Shown one piece after another: positions 44,835-55,108 of a DNA stretch of 64,000 nucleotides. A program made the position numbers and the translations under genes. This DNA is from Danxiaibacter flavus (lineage in GTDB: Bacteria > Bacteroidota > Bacteroidia > Chitinophagales > Chitinophagaceae). Each line of letters opens with the position of its first letter. Position 1 is the first letter of the stretch. The stretch is from assembly GCF_041060425.1 (NCBI RefSeq), contig NZ_JAULBC010000004.1, positions 372,001 through 436,000 of the forward strand. The letters are read 5' to 3'. The notes under the pieces are model-generated. The model saw only the letters and a list, made by a program, of their open reading frames with translations, did no database searches and was not told the DNA's origin.

Positions 44835-45308
44835 ATGAAAAAGCTTTTGAATTTTGTGACACTTATGCTTCTGCTTTTAGTTACCGGAGTCTTTTGGGGA
44901 ACATGGTTCACTTTAACAAGATCCATTGAGGAATTTTCCATTTCGGAATTCATCCACATTGGCAAAGTGATAATAGCAAATGTGGCGTGGCCCATGAGAA
45001 TTTTAATGCCTTCGTGTATCCTGTTCCTATTCCTGGCCACAATGTCTCATCACCAAAAGAAAAGCCCCGGATTCTATCTGTCACTTTTTTCCTTATTATT
45101 GATGATTGCTACTCTACTGATCACTTTGATCGTTTTAGTTCCCATTGACAATCAAATAAAGAGCTGGATAGCAGACAATCCACCGGCTGATTGGCAAAAC
45201 ATAAGAAATCGCTGGCAATTCTATCATCAGGTAAGAACTATAACTTCTGTTGCAAGCTTTGGATTTTTCACGGTCTCTTTTCTAAGTGCTTCAAAAAAAA
45301 GCATTTAA
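44835..45308 (+). CDS. DUF1772-like membrane protein
   Basis: A 157 aa membrane protein from the ATG at 44835 with four hydrophobic helices. The layout and the sequence NRWQFYHQVRTITSVASFGFF near the end resemble DUF1772/anthrone-oxygenase-like proteins. The longer frame from 44772 adds no recognisable feature. It is the only plus-strand gene within the mannoside locus and probably an unrelated insertion or remnant of ancestral order. Function is unknown. Confidence 0.65.
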   Translation: MKKLLNFVTLMLLLLVTGVFWGTWFTLTRSIEEFSISEFIHIGKVIIANVAWPMRILMPSCILFLFLATMSHHQKKSPGFYLSLFSLLLMIATLLITLIVLVPIDNQIKSWIADNPPADWQNIRNRWQFYHQVRTITSVASFGFFTVSFLSASKKSI

Positions 45309-45523
45309 AAGTTTAGACTTTCCCCCACTGTTTGTTTTGAAAGTGATCGAAGGAACATATTCTCCGCTCCATTTTCAGATGCAGATAGAATTCGAATATT
45401 AAATTGATACAGAATAACAGATGCCTCCAGCAGCAAAACAGCATGGATCGTATTCCGAAAAAAGGGGAAAATTACGTGCATATATTGACTCCCTTTTTTT
45501 AAAAAAAATTTGAACATTCTTTA

Positions 45524-45562
45524 AAGTAAAAAATCCCTTCTTCGTACTGAAGAAAGGATTTA
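45524..45562 (-). terminator. Intrinsic terminator, duplicate of the GH92 copy 2 terminator
   Basis: AAATCCCTTCTTC (45531-45543) pairs with GAAGAAAGGATTT (45549-45561) with one G-T wobble. The A-run to the left is a T-run on the minus strand. It is identical through the stem to the terminator at 55045-55083, and here it can close the GH38 transcript. Confidence 0.7.
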
Positions 45563-45587
45563 AAATTTATCTGAACAGATGGATTAT

Positions 45588-45675
45588 CTATTTCCCAGGA
45601 GAAGATGCCAACTCGTACTCCAGCTTGCCGCCCTTTACAATATCTTTAAACAAAACAGATGACTTTGACATCGCG
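45588..45675 (-). pseudogene. Remnant of a GH92 C-terminus
   Basis: Read on the minus strand, this stretch encodes SKSSVLFKDIVKGGKLEYEL, then ASSPGK and a stop. It corresponds to the last residues of GH92 copy 2 (SKPSVLFEDIVKGGKLEYEL, then TSSPEK and a stop). Homology continues through the stop codon and the terminator to about 45497, roughly 175 bp in all at about 90% identity by eye. It stops abruptly at about 45672, next to the GH38 stop codon at 45691. A third GH92 gene was therefore probably lost here, or the end of copy 2 was duplicated. Confidence 0.8.
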
Positions 45676-45690
45676 GGTGGACAAACTTTG

Positions 45691-48600
45691 TTACTTCTCC
45701 ACTCTTAACATAACCACTTCCAGTGCATCAATTGTTATTTCATCAGCAACCTTGTTCAGGATATGTTCCCCCGTATTACTATATACGATGCTTTTAACCG
45801 GATATTTCCACTTCAATGCTGTTTGTTGTTTCATATCGGTTGGGTTAAACAACGTCACTATAAATGCATTTCCCTCATCAGCAGGTTTTAACGCTGTTAC
45901 AATAATATTTGGCGAGCTTAATTGTAATAAAGATTCCGCCTGCTCATTACCGGTTGCATCAGCAACAACCAACGGCTGCAATAATGCTGTAGCAAACCTT
46001 GTCGCCTCCGCAGGATCATATTGTGAATGCGGCCGCATAGCATACCGGAATGTTATGATGCCATCCTGATAAGCTCTGTAATTTGTTTCCCAATGATTAT
46101 TTAACGCCCATGAATAGAGTGTTTGTGTCTGATCAATTTTCTTTCGCCACACATCAGGATTTGTCTGTCCACCTAATAAATTTGCAGTAACGCCCCCAAC
46201 CTGAATAAGTGGTGCATCCAGGCTAGACCATGTGATACCGAAGTTATCGTTACTTACATCAACCCACCGGTTTGTTTCCAGCCAGTTTTTACACGAGCCG
46301 GGTATCTGATCTTTTTCCGGTTGCATAACACCAAAAGGTATGTCGATATTCATTACACCGCGGGATACATTAAACGGAAATCCAAAATTTAAACTCTCTT
46401 TTCCACCCACATTTGCCCAGGCATAATCACCGGGTACGGGATTGAGCTCCGCCGGTTTTTTGTCTACAATATTTGCCACTTCAACATAATCAGCACCTGC
46501 TACCAGCCTTATTTCACGCGTTAATTTGTTAGCACCGGGAGCTTCGCTTTGCACAGATAACACAGCCATTACCGGCCCGGATTCTTTGACTTTTATTGTT
46601 ACAGGTCCGTTGCGTTTAATAGTTGCTACATCATTACCGCGTAGAAACAGGAAATCGTTTAAATAATTGCCATTTGCAGAATCAGCAAAATTATTATCAA
46701 TGGCCATACATCTAAGGCTTGTTATAGCGCCGCTTGTTTTATCTACCACTACACGTATTAAGCCGTTATCTAAAATATTATCAGTGGCAAGCACCTTCGT
46801 TGCGTCAAAGCCTACTCCGTTATTTATGGTAAAACGCTTAGCTGCAAACGGCGCTATATCTTTTGCTACAAAAGCCAGTTCGCCGGTTGACAAACGTTGT
46901 GAAGGAAATACATTTCCAGCTGCATCTTTAACAACATCTCCATTTGCTGACTGTTGTGCAGATACAATTACCAGCCCGGTTTTCGCCCATGAGTTGGTAT
47001 TCAATACATCAATGGTATTTTGTGCGCCTCTGCCGCTATAGGCCCTGTGCAAAAGAACTTTAGAAATACTATCGGCTGCCGTTGCGTAAGATTTTTTTAT
47101 CTCCCACTGTTCTATTGTTTTCTGGCTCAACGGTGTGCTTACGCTTATATCAGCTCCCCATGTATGTTCAGAATATAGTGATACATGTTTCCATCCATTT
47201 TCAAAATCTGCTGTTGGATATTTACTACTGTTAGCCATCGACCAGACAGTTTCAGCCTGTGTTAACCTTTCGGAACTTGCCCTGTTTTGTGCAGTTTCAA
47301 AAGAAGAAGATCCTGCACCGTCCTCCCAGTAACCTGTCCAGTCACCTTTTTCAACAGGTAATGTACTTCCGTATTTATCTTCAAAGGTTTTAAATGCTTT
47401 GCTGGTAGATGTGATAATAAATTTTGGCCAGGTATATTTACTGCTCCAGTCTTTTACAAAATCGCTTATTTCTATATCCGGCACAGCATTGTCACCATGG
47501 CCTGCCCAGCGTATATAGCTTATATCGTAAGGAAAATTAATTTCTTTAAGCTTGCCTACATAGTTGGAAACAAAGTCGGCATTAAGTGCACTTACACCAT
47601 GTGATAACGCATACCCACGATAAGGAATCCATACAAGCACTTTTTCTTTGCCCGAAGGAGATACCCAGTAGAAAGGTTTATTCTCCCACTTTACGAGGAT
47701 ATCGCCAATGCGGTCAAAGTTATTGGGCGCATTGGAAAAATATTTTATACCCGCGCGGGCCATGGCAGCCACGGTTCCCCATGTATTACCCGGCACATCG
47801 CTTAGCATGGCGGCATCAATTGTAACATTGCATTTATTGCCTAACTCTGTTGAATACTTAAACAGGTTTATTAATTCTTCTGGTCTGCATAAGCCTGTTA
47901 GTGTATTTACATACATGCCGTTCAACGCAACACTTCCATTTTTAACTGCATTGTAAAACGCTGCTTTCTTATCCTCACTCATGCGTTGCAGGAACAAGTC
48001 CGCAACATACGTGCCTTCTACATTCCAGACAAACCTGGCTCCCTCAGGATAGTTTTTTGTTTTTTCTGCATACTCAATTCCTGTCAATAAATTGTTGATT
48101 TGCTTTTCTTCAACGGCTGATTGAATTTCCGTATAACCAATATCTGTATGAGAATGTGGCAATACATAAATCGTCATTTTGGTAACAGGCTTTACGGTAA
48201 CCTTTTGCGTTAACAATACCTTACCGCCTTTTTTTAGTGTTATACTTATAACCGAGTCTTTGGTAACTTCCGGAGCTAAAATATCCGCTTGCTGATACCC
48301 TGTTGGCACAACAATATTTTGCGATAATCTCCTGCTCAGTTTTGCAGTAAGATTAGCCTGATCGCCGGTATTGGTCAGCATTAATTTTACCGGCTGGTAA
48401 CTGCGGTTATTCTTTGTCTGTATAAAAGGCAGGCCTGTTGCTTCTGCCACCGTTATATTTGGAGTAACAGCCTGTGCAGTAATTTCTGCCGGCGCCGTAA
48501 GTCTTAAATTATCATATACCATCCAGCTTCCGCTTTCTGTTGTAAGCGAAATAATATTGTTGCCCGCAATAAATTCTGTTGAAGGTATTGTTACTGTGAA

Positions 48601-49062
48601 AGTATATTTTTTACCACCTGTTGTATCGCCACTAATTGCTTTAGATGCGCCCCGCGGTACTGTTACCGTATGCTTGTTATTATTGACTGTTACGAGTAAT
48701 TTTATTGAACGGCGACCAACATCTGCCAGTTGAACCGTAAAAACTGCATCACTTTTACTACTTGCATTTTTTAAACCAAACACCACAGTAAATGTATGTT
48801 TGCGGTTACCTGCCCATCCGTCATCCGGACCGGGATGACAATAAGGCCAGTCCATTTGTTCCGATGATTTGCCTACAATAAAAAATCCGTCCTTAGAAAA
48901 TTTACTGTATTGATCCGGTGCCAGTGCAAACTTGTTTTGCTTTCCACCTATCTGCCACAACAGGTTTTGTTGAGCACTTGCAGTGCCGCTATATGATCCT
49001 ATTGCAACTATTACTATCAGTACAATAGTTTTTAATGTTGCAGTGGCCTTTTGTTTAAACAT
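45691..49062 (-). CDS. GH38 alpha-mannosidase-like enzyme with N-terminal carbohydrate-binding-like domain
   Basis: A 1123 aa secreted protein. Residues 1-30 are a signal peptide. Residues 35-190 look like the lyase-associated CBM-like beta-sandwich found in rhamnogalacturonan lyases (LLWQIGGKQNKFALAP, DGWAGNRKHTFTVVFGL, MVYDNLRLTAP). Residues 296-600 are the GH38 N-terminal domain: the metal ligands are His303, His305 and Asp307 in LPHSHTDIGYT, and Asp422 in MLSDVPG is the candidate nucleophile. WAGHGDN could add a late ligand. The C-terminal half is the GH38 beta-sandwich. It should remove alpha-mannose with Zn2+. It follows SusD in the same direction. Confidence 0.82.
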   Translation of the reverse strand: MFKQKATATLKTIVLIVIVAIGSYSGTASAQQNLLWQIGGKQNKFALAPDQYSKFSKDGFFIVGKSSEQMDWPYCHPGPDDGWAGNRKHTFTVVFGLKNASSKSDAVFTVQLADVGRRSIKLLVTVNNNKHTVTVPRGASKAISGDTTGGKKYTFTVTIPSTEFIAGNNIISLTTESGSWMVYDNLRLTAPAEITAQAVTPNITVAEATGLPFIQTKNNRSYQPVKLMLTNTGDQANLTAKLSRRLSQNIVVPTGYQQADILAPEVTKDSVISITLKKGGKVLLTQKVTVKPVTKMTIYVLPHSHTDIGYTEIQSAVEEKQINNLLTGIEYAEKTKNYPEGARFVWNVEGTYVADLFLQRMSEDKKAAFYNAVKNGSVALNGMYVNTLTGLCRPEELINLFKYSTELGNKCNVTIDAAMLSDVPGNTWGTVAAMARAGIKYFSNAPNNFDRIGDILVKWENKPFYWVSPSGKEKVLVWIPYRGYALSHGVSALNADFVSNYVGKLKEINFPYDISYIRWAGHGDNAVPDIEISDFVKDWSSKYTWPKFIITSTSKAFKTFEDKYGSTLPVEKGDWTGYWEDGAGSSSFETAQNRASSERLTQAETVWSMANSSKYPTADFENGWKHVSLYSEHTWGADISVSTPLSQKTIEQWEIKKSYATAADSISKVLLHRAYSGRGAQNTIDVLNTNSWAKTGLVIVSAQQSANGDVVKDAAGNVFPSQRLSTGELAFVAKDIAPFAAKRFTINNGVGFDATKVLATDNILDNGLIRVVVDKTSGAITSLRCMAIDNNFADSANGNYLNDFLFLRGNDVATIKRNGPVTIKVKESGPVMAVLSVQSEAPGANKLTREIRLVAGADYVEVANIVDKKPAELNPVPGDYAWANVGGKESLNFGFPFNVSRGVMNIDIPFGVMQPEKDQIPGSCKNWLETNRWVDVSNDNFGITWSSLDAPLIQVGGVTANLLGGQTNPDVWRKKIDQTQTLYSWALNNHWETNYRAYQDGIITFRYAMRPHSQYDPAEATRFATALLQPLVVADATGNEQAESLLQLSSPNIIVTALKPADEGNAFIVTLFNPTDMKQQTALKWKYPVKSIVYSNTGEHILNKVADEITIDALEVVMLRVEK

Positions 49063-49426
49063 AATATATTGTTGCTTTTATTAGTTAGTATAATAACGCA
49101 AAGTGTTGAAGCTTTTCTCTTTTTGGCCGATATTAATAATTCCGTTTTTTTGTTATGACCCGGGCAACAGAACTTCTATGAATCGTTCCTTGCGTCGCAC
49201 ACTTGCACTTTTGTTCTTTATTGAGCTATGCGAAGAAATGGAACACGAATTTGAAAGGTCAAGAACGAATTTATTATAAATCGTTCAAACCGGTCCAATT
49301 CGTTTCAAATCCGTGTTCCGAAAAGTTTCGCAAAAAATTTTACTCCCCTATGCCTCGACCGTCTTTACCCGGTTGTAAAAAACATTCCGTACTTCGTCAA
49401 TTTTTCTGTAGCAAAATAACTCATCC
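49063..49426. other. Gap with a long imperfect hairpin between SusD and GH38
   Basis: No gene is present in this 364 nt gap. The main feature is a 104 nt inverted repeat at 49229-49332. A TTCCTTGCGTCGCAC word at 49186-49200 recurs inverted at 51192-51206. Confidence 0.5.
49229..49332. repeat. Long imperfect inverted repeat (104 nt)
   Basis: TGCGAA (49229-49234) pairs with TTCGCA (49327-49332). GGAACACGAATTTGAAA (49240-49256) pairs with TTTCAAATCCGTGTTCC (49303-49319), 16 of 17 positions. Inside, GAACGA/TCGTTC and TTTAT/ATAAA arms continue the stem. It is not associated with a T-run, so it looks like a mobile palindrome (MITE-like) or an mRNA processing site between SusD and GH38. Confidence 0.7.
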
Positions 49427-51022
49427 TTATTCATACATTGGATTTTGCGGTTGTAGATTCGGATTACGCTGCATTTCTGTTGGCGGTAACGGCAACAATA
49501 AATCTTTTGTCGTATAAAACTGCCCCCTGCCGTTTGAATGGCCTATCAACGCAGAAAATGTTGGATTAGTACCTGACACGTCCGGGTAAAGCCTTGTACG
49601 TAACATATCAAACCAGAAATGCCCTTCCATAGCAAGCTCCCTGCAACGTTCGGCTAAAATAAAATTTTTTCGGCCTGCCGCATCACCGGGTATAGCTGGC
49701 ATATTTATGTATGCCCTGTGTATAATCGGTTGCAGGTACGGTGTTGGATCTTCACCTAATTCGTTGGCTGCTTCTGCTGCTATTAAATATGCATCTGCCA
49801 TCCGGTAAATGGCAGTGTATTTACCTGAAGCTCCCGTCATAAATAATGCTGCACTATCATACCACCTGTAAGGCATGGCGGAAAAACTTATAGCAGTATC
49901 GTCACTACTGGCTGTGCTTTTATATACAAACGAGGTGCTATAGAACTGCTTTTCATGCCTGCGGATATCATTGGCGCTGTCATACATTTTTAATAACTGG
50001 GTAGAAGGTGTCCATGTTGATAGAACCAGCGAGTATTGTATTTTTAAATTAGTGGAAGGTATCGGACTTGGAAATGTATTAGGGAATGAATATTGGGGGA
50101 AAGGTGATTGTTGTATAGAAGGATCGTATTCTATAAAGAAAAGATATTCACTACCCTTATCATAGTCTGACAGACGAAGTTTGTCAAAAGGTGTTAATCT
50201 ACCAGAACTTGTAAAGAGTGCATAGCCACCGCCACTGTTCAATAGCTCCTTAGCAGTGTTTAACGCTTTCTTGTAATATTCTACGCCTTTTTGCAATGGA
50301 TAACCCGCCATTGTTAAGTATACTTCTGACAACATTACCTGCACCGTTCCTCTTGATATATTATTACCGTTGAAGCCCATTGGCACATCTGCCAGCATTC
50401 CGTTTGTAAGAGCCCAGTTTAAATCCTCCGTAATGGAATTGTATACAGAATCAACTGATGTGCGTGGCATATAAATATTGTCCAGCGACGTGTACGGTTT
50501 TAATATAAGCGGCACTGCGCCAAACAACCTTATGAGATAATAGTAATTTGCGGCGCGAAAAAATTTCGCTGTTGCCAGTATTTTCTTCTGGGCCTCAGCA
50601 TTAATATTCCCATTATTCTCCACGTTAGCTATAATTGAATTCGCATCTGCTATAGAGCTATAGAAATTCCTCCAAATACCGCCGAGGTAGTTCGCGCAAT
50701 TATCCGGCCCTTGTGTTAGAGAAGCAAAGTTTCTTATGCTGGTATTTTGTGCCACTACATTATTTGCAAGACCCGACATGTTATCAAATGTAAAACTGTT
50801 TGATGCATCGTACAAGCCTCCTCTTACACTATAAAAGGATGGTATACCCGTACCTTTATCATATAAATAATTTAGCGCGCTTAATGCCTGTTCGGTTGTT
50901 TGATAATATTCTGATGCCGGCATGTTGCTTTTGGGTGTTTCCTGCAAAAACTTGGTACAGGAAGTTGAGGTAAATATTGCAGCAACAATGAATACCTGTA
51001 TTATTATTATTGAGTGTTTCAT
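49427..51022 (-). CDS. RagB/SusD family surface lipoprotein
   Basis: A 531 aa SusD homologue with a lipoprotein signal (lipobox TSTSC, near residue 22). The helical blocks are TKFLQETPKSNMPASEYYQTTEQALSALNYLY, KFFRAANYYYLIRLFGAVPLIL, ISRGTVQVMLSEVYLTMAGYPLQKGVEYYKKALNTAKELL and the C-terminal ILAERCRELAMEGHFWFDMLRTRLYPDVSG. These are the TPR-like scaffold and the typical terminal motif. It follows the broken SusC gene by about 265 nt. Its ligand should be an alpha-mannoside, given the neighbouring GH38 and GH92 genes. Confidence 0.95.
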   Translation of the reverse strand: MKHSIIIIQVFIVAAIFTSTSCTKFLQETPKSNMPASEYYQTTEQALSALNYLYDKGTGIPSFYSVRGGLYDASNSFTFDNMSGLANNVVAQNTSIRNFASLTQGPDNCANYLGGIWRNFYSSIADANSIIANVENNGNINAEAQKKILATAKFFRAANYYYLIRLFGAVPLILKPYTSLDNIYMPRTSVDSVYNSITEDLNWALTNGMLADVPMGFNGNNISRGTVQVMLSEVYLTMAGYPLQKGVEYYKKALNTAKELLNSGGGYALFTSSGRLTPFDKLRLSDYDKGSEYLFFIEYDPSIQQSPFPQYSFPNTFPSPIPSTNLKIQYSLVLSTWTPSTQLLKMYDSANDIRRHEKQFYSTSFVYKSTASSDDTAISFSAMPYRWYDSAALFMTGASGKYTAIYRMADAYLIAAEAANELGEDPTPYLQPIIHRAYINMPAIPGDAAGRKNFILAERCRELAMEGHFWFDMLRTRLYPDVSGTNPTFSALIGHSNGRGQFYTTKDLLLPLPPTEMQRNPNLQPQNPMYE

Positions 51023-51287
51023 TTTAAAATCTTTACTATTTTATAAAATCGATCTTAAGTACGAAGTGCTTTAATTCGGGCATTGCTTATTACTCATGCA
51101 CAACGCTCCGGAATCCATTACTTGCTAATTAATGTTGTTGTTGTAGATTGTTGTATTTTATCTTTTTCATTAGTAATGCTATAGTTGAAGAGTGCGACGC
51201 AAGAAATGCTTAATAGCATTCCTTTGGTGGGTTCATAATAAAATTCTCGCACCATATCCATATCCTATCTCTATTAAAATATAACAT
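51023..51287. other. Gap between SusC and SusD genes
   Basis: This 265 nt gap holds the GTGCGACGCAAGAAA word at 51192-51206, inverted relative to the one at 49186-49200. Otherwise it is AT-rich with no recognisable gene. Confidence 0.4.
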
Positions 51288-54200
51288 TTAAAGACTTACG
51301 TTCAAACCAGCTGTAAATGTGCGTGCTTTGGGATATTGATAAAACTCAATATTCTGTCCAAATGGTGGTGCTCCTGCAGTGCTCCATGAAATACTTTGAG
51401 GATCATAGCCCTTATAGTCACCGGATTTAATGAGGAACAGGTTTTGAGCACTTATATACAATTTGGCCCGTTTTATTTTTAATAACTCCGTAAAATGCGT
51501 GCTGAAATTATAACTGATTGCAACGTTTCTTCCTCTTATGAAAGATCCGTTTGACACCCAATGACTATCGAAGCAGGCTGTTTGTCCCGCATCCGGTGCA
51601 AAACGCAATTGCTGTATGTTAGTATTCTGATTTGCCGGAGTCCATCCGTTTAACACTGTAGATAAAGAATTGCTATAGCCAGTTCTGTCTTCTGATGAAA
51701 ACAGGAACGCCTGGGCCAGACTGGCACCCTGCGAAAATTGAAGATCAATTAACAGATCAAAATTCTTATAGCCAAATGTGTTTACAAAACTGCCTGTCCA
51801 GGTGGGCGCACCTTTACCTAAAATTGTTTTATTGGCAGATTCTTTTTCTTCGCCTGCATGATAAGGATAGTTGGGATCCTTTGCTTTGCCTTCAGCAACT
51901 TCTTCGATGCTGTATGTACCTAACCTTTGATAGCCCCAGAAAGAACCTGCGGCTTCACCTACCCGCAAAATGGTAAAACCATCTGAAACCGGTCCCCAAT
52001 ATGGACCGGGAAATATATCTTCATTATTGTTACCCAATTTTTCTATGCGGTTTTTATTATAGTTGGCCACAATACCCATTTTCCAGTAAGAGTTCTTTTG
52101 CTGAATATTCATAGTGTTTAATGCTATATCCAGCCCTTGATTACTCATGGATCCTATGTTGGATAAAACACCGTCAAAACCTGTACTGTTTGGTATGGGT
52201 TTGTTTAACAGCAAATCGGTAGTTAATTTGTAATAATAATCGGCTTCTAAAGAAATCCGGGTTCTAAACAGCTGCAATTCAAAACCTACATCCGTTTGTG
52301 CTGTTTTCTCCCAGCGCAAATCAGGATTGGCCAGGTTTCTTACGTAAGATGAGCCTACCCTACTACCATTAATTAAACTTGTCTGACTGTTAATGGTGGC
52401 AATACTTTGATAAGAACCTATTTCGGTATTGCCGGTAAGGCCATAACTTGCCCTTACTTTTAAATAATTTATCGCAGGTATTTTTTCCATAAACTTTTCT
52501 TTACTTACTATATAACCTGCGCCGGCTGATGGAAAGAATGCATACTTATTGGATGATCCAAAACGTGATGAGCCGTCATCGCGGCCGGTTAATGTAAGCA
52601 AAAACCTGTCGGCAAAAGTGTAACCTATTCTCGCAAAAAAAGAATTGATACTCCACTGATCATAACCGCTTCCCGGTGCGTTGGGCTTGCCGCCTGCGCC
52701 CAGGTTATACATCTGAAAATAATCGTCCGAGAAATATTGTGTTGAGCCGTTTAATGTTCTGTCTATCCTTTGCTGCCAGCTTGCACCAGCCATAGCATTA
52801 ATGCTGTGTTTTTTATACTTTTTTCTATACGTTAAAAAGTTTTCCCATTGCCAGTAATTATACCTTTCACTTTGCACGCTGGCCACTCCTTTTTGGTCAG
52901 CAGACCAGTTCATTATTGTTGACGGTGAATAAGAATCGTATAACATACTCTGCATATCAACTCCTAACTGCGTTTTAAATTCAAGATCCTTTGCCAGCTT
53001 AAAATTGAAGAATAGATTGCCAAACAATTGGGTGCGTGTATTCCGGTTGACTTGTTCCTCCAAAAACTTTACGGGATTTTCTGCGGGATCTAAAAACGAA
53101 AACGTTGATGACATCATATTATTCGCCCATTCACCATCCGGTAATTTTACAGGGAATATGGACGGCATTTCTATCATAGTTCTTGTTGGGTTATTACCGC
53201 CGGTACTTGGATATACAACATTCTCCACAGTGTTGTTAATCATGAGGTTGGCGCCGAAATCCAACCAGTTATTTATTTTGTTATCATGTGCCAGTCTTGC
53301 ATTTAACCTGCGCAAATCTGAATTAAGCATAATGCCCTGGTTGTAGCTATAATTCAGGAAAACACCTGTTGAGGAGTTTTCCCCACGTTGCTGGATAGAT
53401 ATTTGATGATTGTTAGATACTGCAGTCCTTGTTACTTCATCCTGCCAGTCTGTATTATAAATGGGTGTTCCGTCAGTTTTAAACAAGCGCGTATCAGATA
53501 AGTCCAGTGTACGGGGTCCTGCTCCCCATAGTGGATTGTTAGCCATGCCTTGTTTTAATACATCCAAAAACTGTCGGGAGTTTAATACAGAGATTTTATT
53601 GGCCATTTTACCTATACTTAAAGAAGCATCATATGTTATAATGGTACCTTTAGCTGAGTTGCCTCTCTTGGTTGTTATTAGTATTACTCCATTTGATCCT
53701 CTGGCTCCATAAATACTTGTTGCCGATCCATCTTTTAATACTTCTACATTTTGTATATCATAAGGTTCAAGTATTGTATGTTTGTCATTGCTACCCCATC
53801 TACTACATATAACGGGTCTGTTGAGGAATTGATGGAACCTATACCTCGAATAATAACAGAGGGAGAACCGGTAGGTGACCCAGAGTTTAAAGCTATGTCC
53901 ACGCCGGCAACGCGGCCCTGTAAACCCTCGAGCGCATTAGTTACAGGTCGTGCCAGCAAATCAGTGGCTTTAACTGAACTTACGGAACCGGTAACATCTT
54001 TCTTACGCATAGATCCATAGCCAACAACCACAACAGAATCAAGGTTATTTTTAATGGCTGGTAGTATTACATCCTTTGCCATGTCAGCAGGCTTTTCAAC
54101 TTCCGCATAGCCTACCAAAGTAAAAATAAGCTTGCTGCCTGCGGCCTCGATGGCAAGCGTATAATTACCATTGTCATCAGTAATGGTTCCGGCAGTAGTT

Positions 54201-54367
54201 CCTTTAACCAATACTGATACATTTGACAGCGGCTTACCAGTTTCATCCGCAACACGTCCTTTAATTATAGTACTTTGAGCAGTTGCTGACATCGTGCATA
54301 TTAAGAGTAAATATGTTGCACGTAAAAGGCTTAAGAATCTCTTATACGAAGATTTGTTCTTTTTCAT
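51288..54367 (-). pseudogene. SusC/RagA TonB-linked outer-membrane transporter, split by one frameshift
   Basis: The N-terminal part (54367-53744) reads from the signal peptide through a carboxypeptidase-regulatory-like domain (IKGRVADETGKPLSNVSVLVKG), the start of the plug (LDSVVVVGYGSMRKKDVTGSVSSV) and VVDGVAMTNIQ, then leaves frame and stops. The rest is open in another frame: EPYDIQNVEVLKDGSATSIY, then GARGSNGVILITTKRGNS, then the whole barrel to a typical end (TFTAGLNVSL). The break lies at about 53771-53795. The total of 3080 nt is one base short of 1027 codons, and adding one base restores a normal-length SusC (about 1026 aa). It is either a true one-base deletion or a sequence error. 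The expected ligand is an alpha-mannoside. Confidence 0.85.
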
Positions 54368-54967
54368 ATTTGAATGGAGTTAAGGTTTTACTTTGATTAA
54401 TTTTTCAAACAATCGTATTCCCTGACTATATAAGGTGGATTTTCAACATTATCCTTAAAACACAAATTGGCATGACTTCATAAAAAACAAAACAATTTCC
54501 GGAACCATTGATTACCAAAAGACTGTTATATAGAATTGGACACAGCAGTATCCACAAATATTTATATAGTTATTACATTGTCACGGTGGTAATTCTGATA
54601 GTATAGCATGACAAGCTGATTGTGTATTTTTTTTCATGCCAGGTTATATTAAAAGTGAAAAAATTGCTTGCACAGGGCTTCGTGAAAGCCGTAATAGAAA
54701 TCTAATTATTGGTAATGTTTGTACTAAAAGCTTATCAATTGCATAACACGCTGATTAGTTCCATTGATTTATCCTGTTGCTAATATTGTTATACTTCGGT
54801 GGAGCGGCCAAACAAGAATAGCTACAACATAAATTTGCATCATCAAAAAAGGATATGCAAGCATCGGCTTTGGCGCCCTAACTCATCTCACATTCAGACA
54901 GCTCATGTCATAAACAGCAAAAAAGAAACTGCTGACTGATTCACGGGTTTAAGTAATAATTAAAAAC

Positions 54968-54987
54968 ATGTTCAAATGTATGAACAT
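54968..54987. promoter_or_regulatory. GntR operator candidate upstream of SusC
   Basis: ATGTTCAAATGTATGAACAT has perfect 7 bp arms (ATGTTCA/TGAACAT) around 6 nt, the same geometry as the operator at 62734-62753. It lies about 600 nt before SusC. Confidence 0.6.
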
Positions 54988-55044
54988 ATAAATACACATT
55001 TATTGAGATAAATCATGTTTTGAAAAAAATTTAAACATTTTTTA

Positions 55045-55083
55045 AAGCAAAAAATCCCTTCTTCGTACTGAAGAAAGGATTTA
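55045..55083 (-). terminator. Intrinsic terminator of GH92 copy 2
   Basis: AAATCCCTTCTTC (55052-55064) pairs with GAAGAAAGGATTT (55070-55082) with one wobble, followed on the minus strand by a T-run. It is duplicated at 45524-45562. Confidence 0.8.
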
Positions 55084-55108
55084 AAATTTATCTGAACAGA
55101 TTGATTAT

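Larger units (their letters stand above)
45309..45690. other. Gap holding a GH92 3'-end remnant
   Basis: Positions 45309-45490 show nothing that I can identify. Positions 45497-45675 are a diverged copy of the end of GH92 copy 2 and its terminator (details in separate entries). No intact gene is present. Confidence 0.6.
54368..55108. other. Long regulatory gap upstream of SusC
   Basis: No gene is seen in 741 nt. The region holds a perfect GntR-type operator (54968-54987) and the GH92 copy 2 terminator (55045-55083). The long AT-rich part (54400-54950) could hold a leader RNA before SusC, but I see no structure that I can name. Confidence 0.5.

Noticed and set aside
45305..45517. 70 aa minus-strand frame downstream of the DUF1772-like gene
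   Set aside because: It has no recognisable domain and runs into the duplicated terminator region.
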